A stretch of 64,000 bases of DNA from NCBI GenBank assembly GCA_964544865.1, contig CAZJDV010000006.1, forward strand, positions 1-64,000, written 5' to 3'. This DNA comes from CAZJDV01 sp964544865 (GTDB lineage: Bacteria > Chloroflexota > Dehalococcoidia > Lucifugimonadales > CAJWER01). The translations under genes were made by a program, and so were the position numbers. Of the stretch, positions 55,358 to 64,000 are shown in pieces. The notes below the pieces were generated by a model. The model was not told where the DNA came from. It worked only from the letters and a program-made list of their open reading frames with translations, and did not search any database. The first letter of the stretch is position 1. Every line of letters starts with the position of its first letter.

Positions 55358-56720
55358 GTGGTTCTTCAGCCTGCAATTTCGCTTGATTGTTGGATTCGCC
55401 GTTGCGTTGTCCCTGACCCTCGGCGGCGTGAGCCTGTACATCGGATACGCCGCGCAACGAGAGGTGGAGCGAATCCAATTGGAGATTGACGAGGTACGGA
55501 CGGCCCGTATAGAGCGTCTCGTCTCGCGGTTCTACTCCACCGGAAACGATTGGACCGGCGTCCAGCCGGTGGTCGAGAGGGCTGCGGAGCTGTACGCGCG
55601 ACAGATAGTGGTCGTCGACCGAGACGGCCGAATCGTTGGCGACTCGCACCGCCCCAAGGGCCACCCTTTCAGGCAGGGCCGTGGAGATCAACCCTTTTCG
55701 CCGGTGCGTCGCGGCGGCCTCATGGTCGGCTCTTTGCTGGTGGTCCCGAGCGATGTTCCACAAACCATTCCGGAGCCCCCTCTTTCCCAGTTTGCGCAGG
55801 CGATAAACCGCGCGCTGATTCTGGCCGGTCTGGCCGTGGGCGCCGGAGGGATCCTGCTGGTGTCGCTGGTATCCGGGAACGCCCTTGCGCCGGTCAGGGC
55901 GCTGAATGCCGCGGCGGGGCGGCTTGGAGACGGAGACCTGTCCCAGAGGGTGCCCGCGCCGAGCCGCGACGAGGTAGGGCAGCTAGGCCGAACATTCAAT
56001 ACGATGGCCCAAGGACTCGAGAACTCCGAGCGCCAGCGCAAGAACCTTGTTGCCGACGTTTCCCACGAGCTGAGGACGCCCCTGTCCAATATACAAGGAT
56101 ACGTCGAGGCTATACGCGACGGCGTCCTCGAGCCAGACGAGGCCACGATGGGCACCATCCACGAGCAGATACGGCACCTGACGCACCTGGTTGAGGACCT
56201 CAGGCTGTTGGCACAGGCGGAGGCCGAGGACTTTCAACTGGACATCGAGCCGGATTCACTTGATGAGGTGGTCGGGCGATCGGTGGAGGCGTTTTGCGCC
56301 AGGGCGGAGTCCCGCGGGATCGCGTTGAAGCTGGAGGGTACGCCACACATGCCTATGATCGCCCTCGACCGGACGCGCATCGCCCAGGTGCTGGGAAACC
56401 TCCTGGAGAACGCGGTCCGCCACACCCCGTCCGGTGGCGAGGTGACGGTTTCCGTCGGTGCCGAGAAGGGCTCCATGGCCACGGTCACTGTGGCCGATAA
56501 CGGAGAGGGCATTCCAGCAGACGAACTGGAGCACGTATTCGAGAGATTCTATCGGGTAGATCGCTCGCGGGCCAGGACCACCGGAGGGACGGGCATGGGG
56601 CTGACCATCGCCAAGAAGCTGATCGAGGCTCACGGCGGCGCTATTCGCGTCGAGAGCACGATAGGCGCGGGCAGCCGGTTCGTATTCGAGCTGCCATTGA
56701 CACGGCAAGATCCGGCATAG
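55350..56720 (+). CDS. Membrane sensor histidine kinase
   Basis: This 456-residue kinase has TM helices at about 10-32 and 152-175 around a sensor domain of 120 residues, then HAMP (about 176-230). The dimerisation helix VADVSHELRTPLSN carries the phosphorylated H239, followed by N box NLLENAVRHTP, G1 DNGEGIP, F FERFYR and G2 GTGMGLTIAKK. ATG 55350 overlaps the regulator stop (ATGAGTAG). The sensor domain is outside the cytoplasm and no family is evident. It presumably signals to the adjacent regulator. Confidence 0.95.
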   Translation: MSRWFFSLQFRLIVGFAVALSLTLGGVSLYIGYAAQREVERIQLEIDEVRTARIERLVSRFYSTGNDWTGVQPVVERAAELYARQIVVVDRDGRIVGDSHRPKGHPFRQGRGDQPFSPVRRGGLMVGSLLVVPSDVPQTIPEPPLSQFAQAINRALILAGLAVGAGGILLVSLVSGNALAPVRALNAAAGRLGDGDLSQRVPAPSRDEVGQLGRTFNTMAQGLENSERQRKNLVADVSHELRTPLSNIQGYVEAIRDGVLEPDEATMGTIHEQIRHLTHLVEDLRLLAQAEAEDFQLDIEPDSLDEVVGRSVEAFCARAESRGIALKLEGTPHMPMIALDRTRIAQVLGNLLENAVRHTPSGGEVTVSVGAEKGSMATVTVADNGEGIPADELEHVFERFYRVDRSRARTTGGTGMGLTIAKKLIEAHGGAIRVESTIGAGSRFVFELPLTRQDPA

Positions 56721-56744
56721 ATATCGGGGATGAGGGAGGAAAAC

Positions 56745-59486
56745 ATGCTAGAGGCCATCAGGGATGTCAGGCCGTGGCAGATCGCCGCGATAGTGATCGT
56801 GCTGCTGGCCGCGGGCGGCGGGACCTACGGGGGGCTGCGGCTCCTCCAGGATAATGGCGGCGAGGCGCTGGAATCCGACCAGCAGCTCATTCCGGTGCAG
56901 AGAGGCGACCTAGTAAACGAGGTCTCCATCAACGGGAGTCTGCTCTTTCCAGACCGGGAAACGCTGAGGTTCAGCGTCCAGGGGACCGTCGGCCGGGTGC
57001 TGCTCGAAGAAGGCCAGCAGGTGACCAAGGATCAGTTGCTGATCGCGCTGGACGAGGAGACGGTGACCAACCTGGAGAAAGCGGCAGCCCAGGCCAGGGT
57101 CACGCTGCGGGACGCCGAGGACACGGTCGCAGACCTCCAGAGCCAGGCCACCTCCCTCGATCTGGCCCAGGCGGAGGCCAGCGTGGCGAACGCCAGGGTG
57201 GCCCACACGGCGGCCGAGAACGCCCTCGCGGTGCTTCTCGAAACGGATCCCAGAGAGCTGGCTTTGAAGGAGCTTGCGGTGGCCAACGCCACGGTCGCTC
57301 TCGAGGACGCCTCGGATGTTCTTGCCAAGCTCTTGGAGCCTCCCACTTCCCAGGCGCGGGCCAGGGCCGAGTCCACCGTGACGGACTCGAAGCTTGCGCT
57401 GCAGCGCTCCGAGGATGCCCTTGACAGCATGCTGAATCACACCGCAGAGGAGATGGCCAAGGCCGAGTCGTCGGTGACGGACGCCGAGCGATCCCTCCAG
57501 GTCGCCGAAGAGGCTCTCGAAAGCCTGCTGGCACCGACGGCTCAGCAGATCGCCGAGGCAGAGCTCGCGGTATCCCGTGCCAGGCTGCTGGCGGCCGAAG
57601 CGTCCACCGCCCTTCTTGCTCTGGAGCAGGGGCCGGACGACGATGAGATCGCCAATGCGCAGTCGGACGTGGAATCCGCGATAACGGCCTTGGCGGACGC
57701 CCGGGTAGACCAGGAGCTCACCGGCAAAGAGTGGGCCAGCAAGGTTGAGGCGGCGTTGGATTCCGTCGATGCCGCCCTCGACGGCTATGAGCGAGTCTTC
57801 CTGAAGTGGCTTGGCGCCGAGCTAACCGCTGACGAGACGCTGATGGACCCCGGCGCGCTCCTGGCATCCTGGGATGTGGACCTGGCGGCGCTGTTCGACC
57901 CGGGAACGCGGTTCTCCGGGTTCCGCCAGCCATTGTTAGCTACCGCCCCGGTCGATGACCCTGCGACGCGGTGGGACGAGGGAGTCGTCGTCACATGGGT
58001 AAACTTTTATCCAGGCGAGATCGTCGTCACCTGCGAGAGCGGCTCGGCCCCGTTTCAAGGAGTGTGCATTGAGGAAGAGATGAGTGTGGCCTGGGACGCC
58101 GTCGACAACGCCAGAGACCAGTTCGATACGACCGTTCTCCTCTCGCAGAAAGCATTGTCCGGCGCCGAGACCGGAGTCGCCAAGGCGGACGACTCCGTCG
58201 CAAATGCCGAAGACCGCCTTGCCGAGCTGACGGCGGCCGCGGATATCCTTGACATCGAGACGTCGGCGGGAGACCTCGAGCTGGCGTTGCTGGCTTTGCA
58301 GGCCCGTGAGGAGGAGCAGGCGGCGCTGGCGCAGGCGCCGGAGGCGCTTGACGTCGCAGCCCTCGCGGCGAACATAACTCTGGCATCGGCCCGGCTGGAG
58401 ACGGCGCGGGCAGACCTGGCCGCGCTCAAGTCCGACCCCGACCCGGTGGAGGTCGAGGGCAAGAACAAGCAGATCGCTCTAGCTAAAGCCGACCTGGAGA
58501 CCGCGGAGGCGGATCTGGCCGCGCTCAAGGCCGACCCTGACAAGCTCGAGATCGAGGCGCGAGAGAAACTGATCGCCCTGGCCGAGGCCGACCTGGAAGA
58601 GGCCAGGAATGATCTGGTCGAATTGATAGGGGGATCAGACCCGTTGGAGCTGGATGCCAGCAGGAAGCAGTTGGGAGTGACGCTCGCGAAACTTGGGCAG
58701 GCGGAGGAGGACCTGGAGGAGCTCAAGGCCGGACCTGACGCTCTAGTGCTTACGCTGAGAGAGGCGGACACGGCCTCCGCCCGAGCCTCAATGGAGGTCG
58801 CCCTTCTGCAACTCGAGGACGCCTTCATGAGAGCTCCCTGGAGCGGAATCGTGACAGTCCTGAACGTGGAGACCGGCGATTCGGTTAATCGAAACACGCT
58901 GGTCCTCGAGATCGTCGACCCCACGGTGGTCGAAGTGGACGGCATCGTGGACGAGATCGACGTGCTTTTCATTCGGCAGGGCGCGGCGGCCTCGGTGACT
59001 ATGGACGCCCTCCCCGGCCAGACCTTGGATGGTATAGTGTCGGAGGTGGCCTCCGAGTCGATCACTCAGCAGGGGGTTGTCAGCTATCCGATGCGCATCC
59101 GCCTGCAACCGCCCGAGGGCGTGCTGCTTCCGGAGGGGCTGAGCGCCGTCGCCAGCGTCGTGATACGCGAGGAGCGAGACGTGCTGCTGGTGCCCCTCCA
59201 GGCCTTGCGCGGCAGCTTCGACGAGCCGGCTGTGATGGTGATGTTCAATGGGAAGGTAGATGAGCGGGCCGTCGAACTGGGCAACAGCGACGATTTCTGG
59301 GTGGTGATCCAGGGCGGCCTGGCCGAGGGCGAACAGGTGGTGTGGCAGACCGAGCAAGCAACCACCAGCGGCGGGTTTGGCGGGTTCGGCGGCGGTAATT
59401 TTCGCCGGTTCCAGGGAGGATTTACTAGCGGTGGAATTCCGGGGGGCGCCGGGCGTGCCCGCATTGTTACAGCAGATCACGACTGA
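56745..59486 (+). CDS. Large coiled-coil membrane fusion (adaptor) protein of an ABC exporter
   Basis: This is a 913-residue HlyD/MacA-type adaptor. One N-terminal TM helix (about 11-33) is followed by a lipoyl-like half (SVQGTVGRVLLEEGQQVTKD), a very long alpha-hairpin region and the returning half (MRAPWSGIVTVLNVETGDS) with a beta-barrel and membrane-proximal domain. The coiled-coil part runs about 100-675 and is interrupted by a compact insertion at about 325-470 containing two cysteines (about 429 and 441). A typical MacA is 370 residues. GGAGG precedes ATG 56745. Gly/Phe-rich C-terminal tail. Confidence 0.88.
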   Translation: MLEAIRDVRPWQIAAIVIVLLAAGGGTYGGLRLLQDNGGEALESDQQLIPVQRGDLVNEVSINGSLLFPDRETLRFSVQGTVGRVLLEEGQQVTKDQLLIALDEETVTNLEKAAAQARVTLRDAEDTVADLQSQATSLDLAQAEASVANARVAHTAAENALAVLLETDPRELALKELAVANATVALEDASDVLAKLLEPPTSQARARAESTVTDSKLALQRSEDALDSMLNHTAEEMAKAESSVTDAERSLQVAEEALESLLAPTAQQIAEAELAVSRARLLAAEASTALLALEQGPDDDEIANAQSDVESAITALADARVDQELTGKEWASKVEAALDSVDAALDGYERVFLKWLGAELTADETLMDPGALLASWDVDLAALFDPGTRFSGFRQPLLATAPVDDPATRWDEGVVVTWVNFYPGEIVVTCESGSAPFQGVCIEEEMSVAWDAVDNARDQFDTTVLLSQKALSGAETGVAKADDSVANAEDRLAELTAAADILDIETSAGDLELALLALQAREEEQAALAQAPEALDVAALAANITLASARLETARADLAALKSDPDPVEVEGKNKQIALAKADLETAEADLAALKADPDKLEIEAREKLIALAEADLEEARNDLVELIGGSDPLELDASRKQLGVTLAKLGQAEEDLEELKAGPDALVLTLREADTASARASMEVALLQLEDAFMRAPWSGIVTVLNVETGDSVNRNTLVLEIVDPTVVEVDGIVDEIDVLFIRQGAAASVTMDALPGQTLDGIVSEVASESITQQGVVSYPMRIRLQPPEGVLLPEGLSAVASVVIREERDVLLVPLQALRGSFDEPAVMVMFNGKVDERAVELGNSDDFWVVIQGGLAEGEQVVWQTEQATTSGGFGGFGGGNFRRFQGGFTSGGIPGGAGRARIVTADHD

Positions 59487-59499
59487 CGGGTGATATCAG

Positions 59500-60225
59500 G
59501 TGATACAACTTGACGGCATAACAAAGGTCTACCGTATGGGCAATGTGACCGTGGCCGCCCTCCAGGGCGTCGACCTCTCTATAGGGGAGGGCGAGATGGT
59601 CGCTATCATGGGCCCTTCCGGGTCCGGGAAGTCCACGCTGATGAACATCATAGGTTGTCTCGACGTGCCAACCTCGGGGCATTACTACCTGGAGAGCGAA
59701 GACATAGGCGGCGTGGGCGACAACCGGTTGGCGGCCATACGAAACAGGAAGATAGGGTTCGTGTTCCAGACATACAACCTGCTTCCAAGGCTAAGCGCCC
59801 TGGCCAACGTGGAGCTCCCCTTGATGTATGGCAGCGGCCGCGACCGAAGGAAGCGAGCGGTGGGCGCCCTGGAGCGGGTGGGCCTTGGCGCCCGCATCGG
59901 CCATCGCCCCACGGAGCTTTCCGGTGGCGAGCAGCAGCGAGTGGGCATCGCCCGAGCTCTCGTGAAGGAGCCGGCCCTGCTGCTGACCGATGAGCCGACC
60001 GGCAATCTCGACAGTCGCTCCAGCGTGGAGATCATGGCGATCCTTCAGCGCCTGAACCGGGAAGAGGGGATACCGGTCGTAGTGGTCACCCATGACCGTG
60101 ACATCGCGCAGCATACACAGCGGATAGTGTCGATCCTGGACGGCCTCGTCGTAGGTGACGAGATAGTGCACGAGCCCCGCCGGGCCGTAGTGGCGGCCGA
60201 GGGACAGGAACGGAGTGTCTCATGA
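59500..60225 (+). CDS. ABC transporter ATP-binding subunit (MacB/LolD-like)
   Basis: This 241-residue nucleotide-binding subunit has Walker A GPSGSGKST at 38-46, a Q-loop in FQTYNLLPRL, the signature LSGGEQQRVGIARAL, Walker B LLLTDEPTGNLDS and the switch His in VVTHDRD. It starts at GTG 59500, 13 bases after the adaptor stop. The MacB-type permease follows with an ATGA overlap. It powers the mechanotransmission-type exporter encoded with its neighbours. Confidence 0.95.
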   Translation: MIQLDGITKVYRMGNVTVAALQGVDLSIGEGEMVAIMGPSGSGKSTLMNIIGCLDVPTSGHYYLESEDIGGVGDNRLAAIRNRKIGFVFQTYNLLPRLSALANVELPLMYGSGRDRRKRAVGALERVGLGARIGHRPTELSGGEQQRVGIARALVKEPALLLTDEPTGNLDSRSSVEIMAILQRLNREEGIPVVVVTHDRDIAQHTQRIVSILDGLVVGDEIVHEPRRAVVAAEGQERSVS

Positions 60226-61466
60226 GCGCACTAGCGACGCTGCTCACCGCGCTGTCCTCCCTGGGCGCCAACAAGCTCAGGGCCGGGCTGACCCTGCTGG
60301 GCATTGTGATCGGAGTGACGTCGGTCATCTCGCTGATGGCCATAGGCAAGGGCGCGCAGGAGTCCATCACGTCGAGAATTGAGTCGCTGGGGACTAACCT
60401 CCTGTTCGTAAGGCCGGGCGCGACGACCCAGGGCGGCATCAGCTCCGGCCTTGGCAGCGCGGGGACTCTGACACTGGACGACGCGTATGCCCTGCTTGAC
60501 CCGATTTTCGCGCCCTCGGTGGCGGCGGTCGCCCCGGAGATAAGCAACAACGGCCAGATCGTGGCCGGCAGGGAGAATACCTTCTCTCAGATCATCGGCG
60601 TGACGCCGGATTACGAGTTCGTCCGCAACTTCCCCGTCGGGTCCGGACAGTTCATCTCAAACGGGCAGGTCAACAATATCTCGCAAGTGGCCGTGCTTGG
60701 ATCGCGAGTCTCTGAGAGCCTGTTCGGCTTCCGAGACCCGGTGGGTCAAAACGTCCGGATAAGCGGACGCCAGTTCGAGGTCGTCGGCGTGCTCGAAAGT
60801 CAGGGCGGGAGCTCCCTGGGCAATTTCGACGACCGGGTCATGGTGCCGATTACGACGGCGTACTTTCGCCTGGCGTCGCAGCGCACCACCCAGGGCGGCG
60901 TATCGGTGCAGACCATCAATGTCGAGGTGCGTAGCGGCGATGACATGGACAGCGCCCTTCAGGAGATCGCCACAGTGCTTCGCCTCCGCCACCGCATCAC
61001 GGGGGAAGACGACTTTATCGTCAGCAGCCAGCAGGAGACCATCGAGACGCTGGAGGAGACCACCAACACCTTCGTGATCTTCCTCGGCGCCATCGCCAGC
61101 ATCTCGCTGCTGGTCGGCGGTATCGGCATCATGAACATCATGCTGGTGTCGGTGACGGAGAGGACCCGGGAGATCGGCATTCGCAAGGCGATGGGCGCCA
61201 AGCGACGCGACATCCTGTTCCAGTTCGTCTCGGAGGCGACTCTGTTGAGTTTGAGCGGCGGAGGACTTGGAGTGGCCCTGGGGATCGCGGTATCGGAGCT
61301 GTTGGACGGCAGGTCTCTGGGAGGGCAGTCCTTCCAGACGGCGTTCAGCGGTGACATCGCTTTGCTGGCTCTGGTCGTGTCGGGCGCCATCGGCCTGTTC
61401 TTCGGAATATATCCCGCCATGCGTGCCGCAAGGCTGCATCCCATTGAGGCCCTGCGGTCCGAGTAG
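60222..61466 (+). CDS. MacB-type ABC transporter permease
   Basis: This 414-residue permease has the MacB topology: an N-terminal TM helix (NKLRAGLTLLGIVIGVTSVI), a periplasmic-type domain of about 200 residues, then three TM helices including FVIFLGAIASISLLVGGIGIM, LSLSGGGLGVALGIAV and a last one near DIALLALVVSGAIG. The cytoplasmic coupling motif is TERTREIGIRKAMGAKRRDI. MacB permeases move substrate by coupling to an adaptor, not through a channel. The start ATG overlaps the ATPase stop. Confidence 0.95.
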   Translation: MSALATLLTALSSLGANKLRAGLTLLGIVIGVTSVISLMAIGKGAQESITSRIESLGTNLLFVRPGATTQGGISSGLGSAGTLTLDDAYALLDPIFAPSVAAVAPEISNNGQIVAGRENTFSQIIGVTPDYEFVRNFPVGSGQFISNGQVNNISQVAVLGSRVSESLFGFRDPVGQNVRISGRQFEVVGVLESQGGSSLGNFDDRVMVPITTAYFRLASQRTTQGGVSVQTINVEVRSGDDMDSALQEIATVLRLRHRITGEDDFIVSSQQETIETLEETTNTFVIFLGAIASISLLVGGIGIMNIMLVSVTERTREIGIRKAMGAKRRDILFQFVSEATLLSLSGGGLGVALGIAVSELLDGRSLGGQSFQTAFSGDIALLALVVSGAIGLFFGIYPAMRAARLHPIEALRSE

Positions 61467-61495
61467 CCTGGCATCTGTTCTTAGGAGGTGGAGAA

Positions 61496-63121
61496 GTGAA
61501 GGTGTTCGAGATCAAGGTCGCGGCGCTCCTGCTGGCAGGGGTGGTCGTGGCGGGAGCTCTGATAGCATGCGCCGGCGGCGCCGCCGAGGAGCCCACTCAG
61601 GTTAGCTTCCCGACGCCTCCGTCGGCCGCCAGGGACGCCCAGACCGCGGTGCAGCATGAACCGAGTCAAGTCGACAACAGCGAAGATACTAGCACAAGCG
61701 TCGCTGCCGCCCCGGGCACAGGGCTCGACGCGGACGCATTGAGCGCTCTTCGGGAGCGATTTGCCTCCGGAGACCTCAGCCAGGAGGAGCTGAACGAGCT
61801 TCGGCAGCAGTTTCAGCAGGGAGGCGGGTTTGGAGGAGGCTTAGGCGGCCCGGGCGGGTTAGCGTTCACTCCGGGAACCATCGACAGTATCGACGGCGCC
61901 ACGTTAGTCGTGACCACACCCCGTGGCACCGTGTCGGCGATCGTCGGCGACGAGACGGCCATAAACATTACGTCGGAACGCGGCGTGGAGGGTCTTGAGC
62001 TGGGGATGCAGGTTTCGGTATTCGGCGAGCGCGGCGACTCGGGCGTACTTGTTGCGAGCACCATTACTGTCGCTACTGAGGACGGGGACGGGTTTGGCCG
62101 TGGACGTCAATTCGGCGGTCGTTTTGGCGGTGGCCAGGGTGGTGGCGGCTTCACTGGCGCGCAGAGTCAAGGTGGTGGGAGATTCACCGGCAGGCAGGGC
62201 CAGGGCGGTGGCGGGCTCGGTGGCAGACAGGGTCAAAGTGACGGCGGCTTCGGTGCTGGGCTGGCCCTGTTCGGTACGATCGAGAGCGTTGAATTAACCT
62301 CGGTGACCATCGAGACGGCCCAGGGGCCACTGCCGGTAGACGTCGATTCCGGCACCGTGGTACGCATGACGATCAAAGGCGACATCGGCGACCTCGAAGA
62401 GGGGATGGAGGTGATTGTCCGCGGGGACCCGGGCGAGGACGGTCCGATAGACGCCGCCTCGATAACGGTGGTGCCGCCGACATCTTTGGCCCCATCCGAT
62501 GCGATCTTCGCGGCCCCGACGGCCACGCCGTCGGATACCGCCACGCCTAGCGCCGCCCCGGAGCCGCTGGCTCTCGGGGACACCCGTTTGGACATTGTCG
62601 GTGGCACCGAGGCGCGATATCTGGTCAAGGAGCAACTGGCTAGACTAGACCTGCCGAATGACGCGGTCGGGGTCACGACGGCCGTTGAGGGCAGCCTCGT
62701 TTTTGGGCCCGAAGGCGCCATTCGCTCCGATCAATCTCACCTGACCGTGGACCTCAGCAGTCTGAAGAGCGACGAGAGCAGGCGGGACAACTTCATCAAG
62801 GGCCGGACCCTGGAGACCGATCAATATCCGCTGGCCAGCTTCGTTCCAATGGAGGCCCCCGGCATGCCGTCGCCGCTGCCAACCGAGGGCGAGGTGACGT
62901 TCCAGCTTGTTGGGAAAATGACCATCCACGGTGTGACGACCGGGCTCACGTGGGAGGTTACCGCGATCTTTGAAGGCGACACCGCGAATGGACTGGCGAC
63001 CACGAGCTTTCCGTTCTCGCAGTTCGACATGAGCGTGCCCAGAGTGTTTCTCGTACTGAGCGTGGAGGATAATATCCGCCTCCAGATAGACTTTCGCATG
63101 AAGGTTACTGAGTCAGGATAG
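61496..63121 (+). CDS. Lipoprotein with DUF5666 domains, Gly-rich linker and YceI domain
   Basis: This is a 541-residue lipoprotein: signal ends GALIAC with lipidated C25. An OB-like DUF5666 domain (FTPGTIDSIDGATLVVTTP, VEGLELGMQVSVFGE) at about 120-195 is followed by a Gly/Gln/Arg/Phe-rich linker, a second DUF5666 repeat (LFGTIESVELTSVTIETA) and a C-terminal YceI domain from about 360 (SHLTVDLSSLKSDE, FQLVGKMTIHGVT). YceI domains in other proteins bind polyisoprenoid lipids. AGGAGGT precedes GTG 61496. It is last in the exporter operon. Confidence 0.88.
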   Translation: MKVFEIKVAALLLAGVVVAGALIACAGGAAEEPTQVSFPTPPSAARDAQTAVQHEPSQVDNSEDTSTSVAAAPGTGLDADALSALRERFASGDLSQEELNELRQQFQQGGGFGGGLGGPGGLAFTPGTIDSIDGATLVVTTPRGTVSAIVGDETAINITSERGVEGLELGMQVSVFGERGDSGVLVASTITVATEDGDGFGRGRQFGGRFGGGQGGGGFTGAQSQGGGRFTGRQGQGGGGLGGRQGQSDGGFGAGLALFGTIESVELTSVTIETAQGPLPVDVDSGTVVRMTIKGDIGDLEEGMEVIVRGDPGEDGPIDAASITVVPPTSLAPSDAIFAAPTATPSDTATPSAAPEPLALGDTRLDIVGGTEARYLVKEQLARLDLPNDAVGVTTAVEGSLVFGPEGAIRSDQSHLTVDLSSLKSDESRRDNFIKGRTLETDQYPLASFVPMEAPGMPSPLPTEGEVTFQLVGKMTIHGVTTGLTWEVTAIFEGDTANGLATTSFPFSQFDMSVPRVFLVLSVEDNIRLQIDFRMKVTESG

Positions 63122-63141
63122 GGGCGCGATCGGCGGGCAGG

Positions 63142-64000
63142 TCAACGAGATACACCGGGCGGAACGGTCTGGCCGTTGATGACCAGACGGACCACCCGCT
63201 CAGTAGCGTTGCCATCGACGTTGAGGGCCGCCTTGACTGCCGCCGCGTTGCCGGATAGGTCTCGCGAGAGAACACGCTTGAGCTCGCGCACCGAGTGGAC
63301 CTCGTGACTCCCGCCAACTATGCTCAGCGGATATCCGCCGCACGACTCTCTCAGCTCGGAGAGGTCGCCGTCCAGAAGGATGTTGATCGTCGGGATGTCC
63401 AGCAGAGCGGACTTCAGCCCCATGGTGGAGTACTGGGTGATACTAACGTCGGCCACGGCCAGCAGCTCGTGGCTGTCCAGCTTGGTGTCGACCGTGAGGC
63501 CGCCTACCCGAGCCATGATGTCCGAGTAGTCGCGACTGTCCCGCGGGTGGCGTGAGAAGGCGAGGCGATCACCACTTCGAAGGGAGTCCACTACCCACTG
63601 CAAGGCGTCGGGGACCTCGGGGGGGCGCACCCGGAACAGCAGCCTGGCCGAAGAACACCAACCGTTCGTCGCCGCGGACGCCGAGCTCCTGTTGAGGCCG
63701 CCTGGACCGCGGACGACCACCGGAGTATCTGTCGAGACCAGGGTGGCCGGTGATCACGATTCTGCCGGGGCGCGCGCCCCTATCAATCAAGATACTGGCG
63801 CTCAGTTGGTCGAGAGTGGCCCAGAGGGTCGGAAAACCGGTCCACGGCGACCAGACACCCCAGGACTCGGTCACCTGCACGACCCTGATGCCGGCCCGCA
63901 CGCCGGATGCGATCAGCACCTCCTCGACGGCGGCCCGTCCCTCACCCTGCCACGTGGAGCATCCGACCAGGATACTATCGGGACCGAACGAGCGGATTAG
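63142..64000 (-). pseudogene. GT-B-like glycosyltransferase/UDP-GlcNAc epimerase-like gene, frameshifted, 5' end outside
   Basis: From the right edge the frame reads LIRSFGPDSILVGCSTWQGE, then VVQVTESWGVWSPWTGFP, SASILIDRGARPGRIVITGH and ERLVFFGQAAVPG. One extra base in G7 (63619-63625) moves it to PPEVPDALQWVVDSLRSGD, and it continues through LAVADVSITQYSTMGLKSAL to the stop. The pattern GHPGLDR and a late QYSTMG..ALL is typical of CDP-glycerol- or UDP-sugar-type GT-B enzymes that act on cell-surface glycans. The start lies beyond the window. Confidence 0.7.

Overview
The window is about 62-63 % GC, densely coded on both strands, and contains two runs of exactly ten Ns (11547-11556 and 19069-19078). 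It is therefore a scaffolded assembly, probably a metagenome or single-cell bin. The gene mix suggests a heterotrophic Chloroflexota, perhaps Dehalococcoidia or SAR202-like: many Gfo/Idh/MocA oxidoreductases and TIM-barrel isomerases, M20 amidohydrolases, TPR and cyclophilin lipoproteins, an AceE-type E1, and dispersed intergenic repeats of a kind common in that phylum. This placement is inference; no rRNA or marker tree supports it. Strong Shine-Dalgarno sites often precede TTG or GTG starts (YHS protein, aroA, gmk, tyrA, HesB-like).

Layout. 1-3.2 kb: the 5' part of a tRNA-Leu(CAA), then a copper operon csoR-copA-YHS. 3.2-11.5 kb: housekeeping genes (GNAT, PcrA helicase, spermidine synthesis speD-speE, aspartate dehydrogenase, GlnRS, a sugar isomerase). 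11.6-20.8 kb: envelope proteins (lipoprotein, VWA-TM-FHA-like protein, tandem cyclophilin lipoprotein), a broken PIG-L deacetylase, an AceE-like E1 split by a gap, and a decayed beta-propeller gene. 21-28 kb: hydroxypyruvate isomerase-like protein, VOC protein, MazG-like protein, glycerate kinase and two tandem M20 amidohydrolases. 28-36 kb: a minus-strand run M50 protease-tyrA-aroA-gmk-enoyl-CoA hydratase-pepN, preceded by an unusual HesB-like protein with a Gly/Cys tail. 36.6-52.1 kb: a sugar or sugar-acid catabolic region with four Gfo/Idh/MocA enzymes, a TIM-barrel isomerase, GH4 glycosidase, zinc alcohol dehydrogenase, FAD oxidoreductase and two PmoA-like (DUF6807) proteins. 52-54 kb: DUF2277 and an AlkZ/YcaQ-like glycosylase. 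53.9-63.1 kb: a co-oriented module of a small secreted helical protein, an OmpR-type response regulator, a histidine kinase, a giant coiled-coil adaptor, a MacB-type ABC transporter and a DUF5666-YceI lipoprotein. The window ends in a frameshifted GT-B-like gene.

At least eight genes are interrupted. Several indels sit in short homopolymers and could be base-calling errors. However, three of the genes also carry in-frame stop codons, which favours real gene decay for those. The most system-like locus is the 53.9-63.1 kb module, which I read as an envelope-stress-regulated exporter coupled to a lipid-binding YceI lipoprotein.
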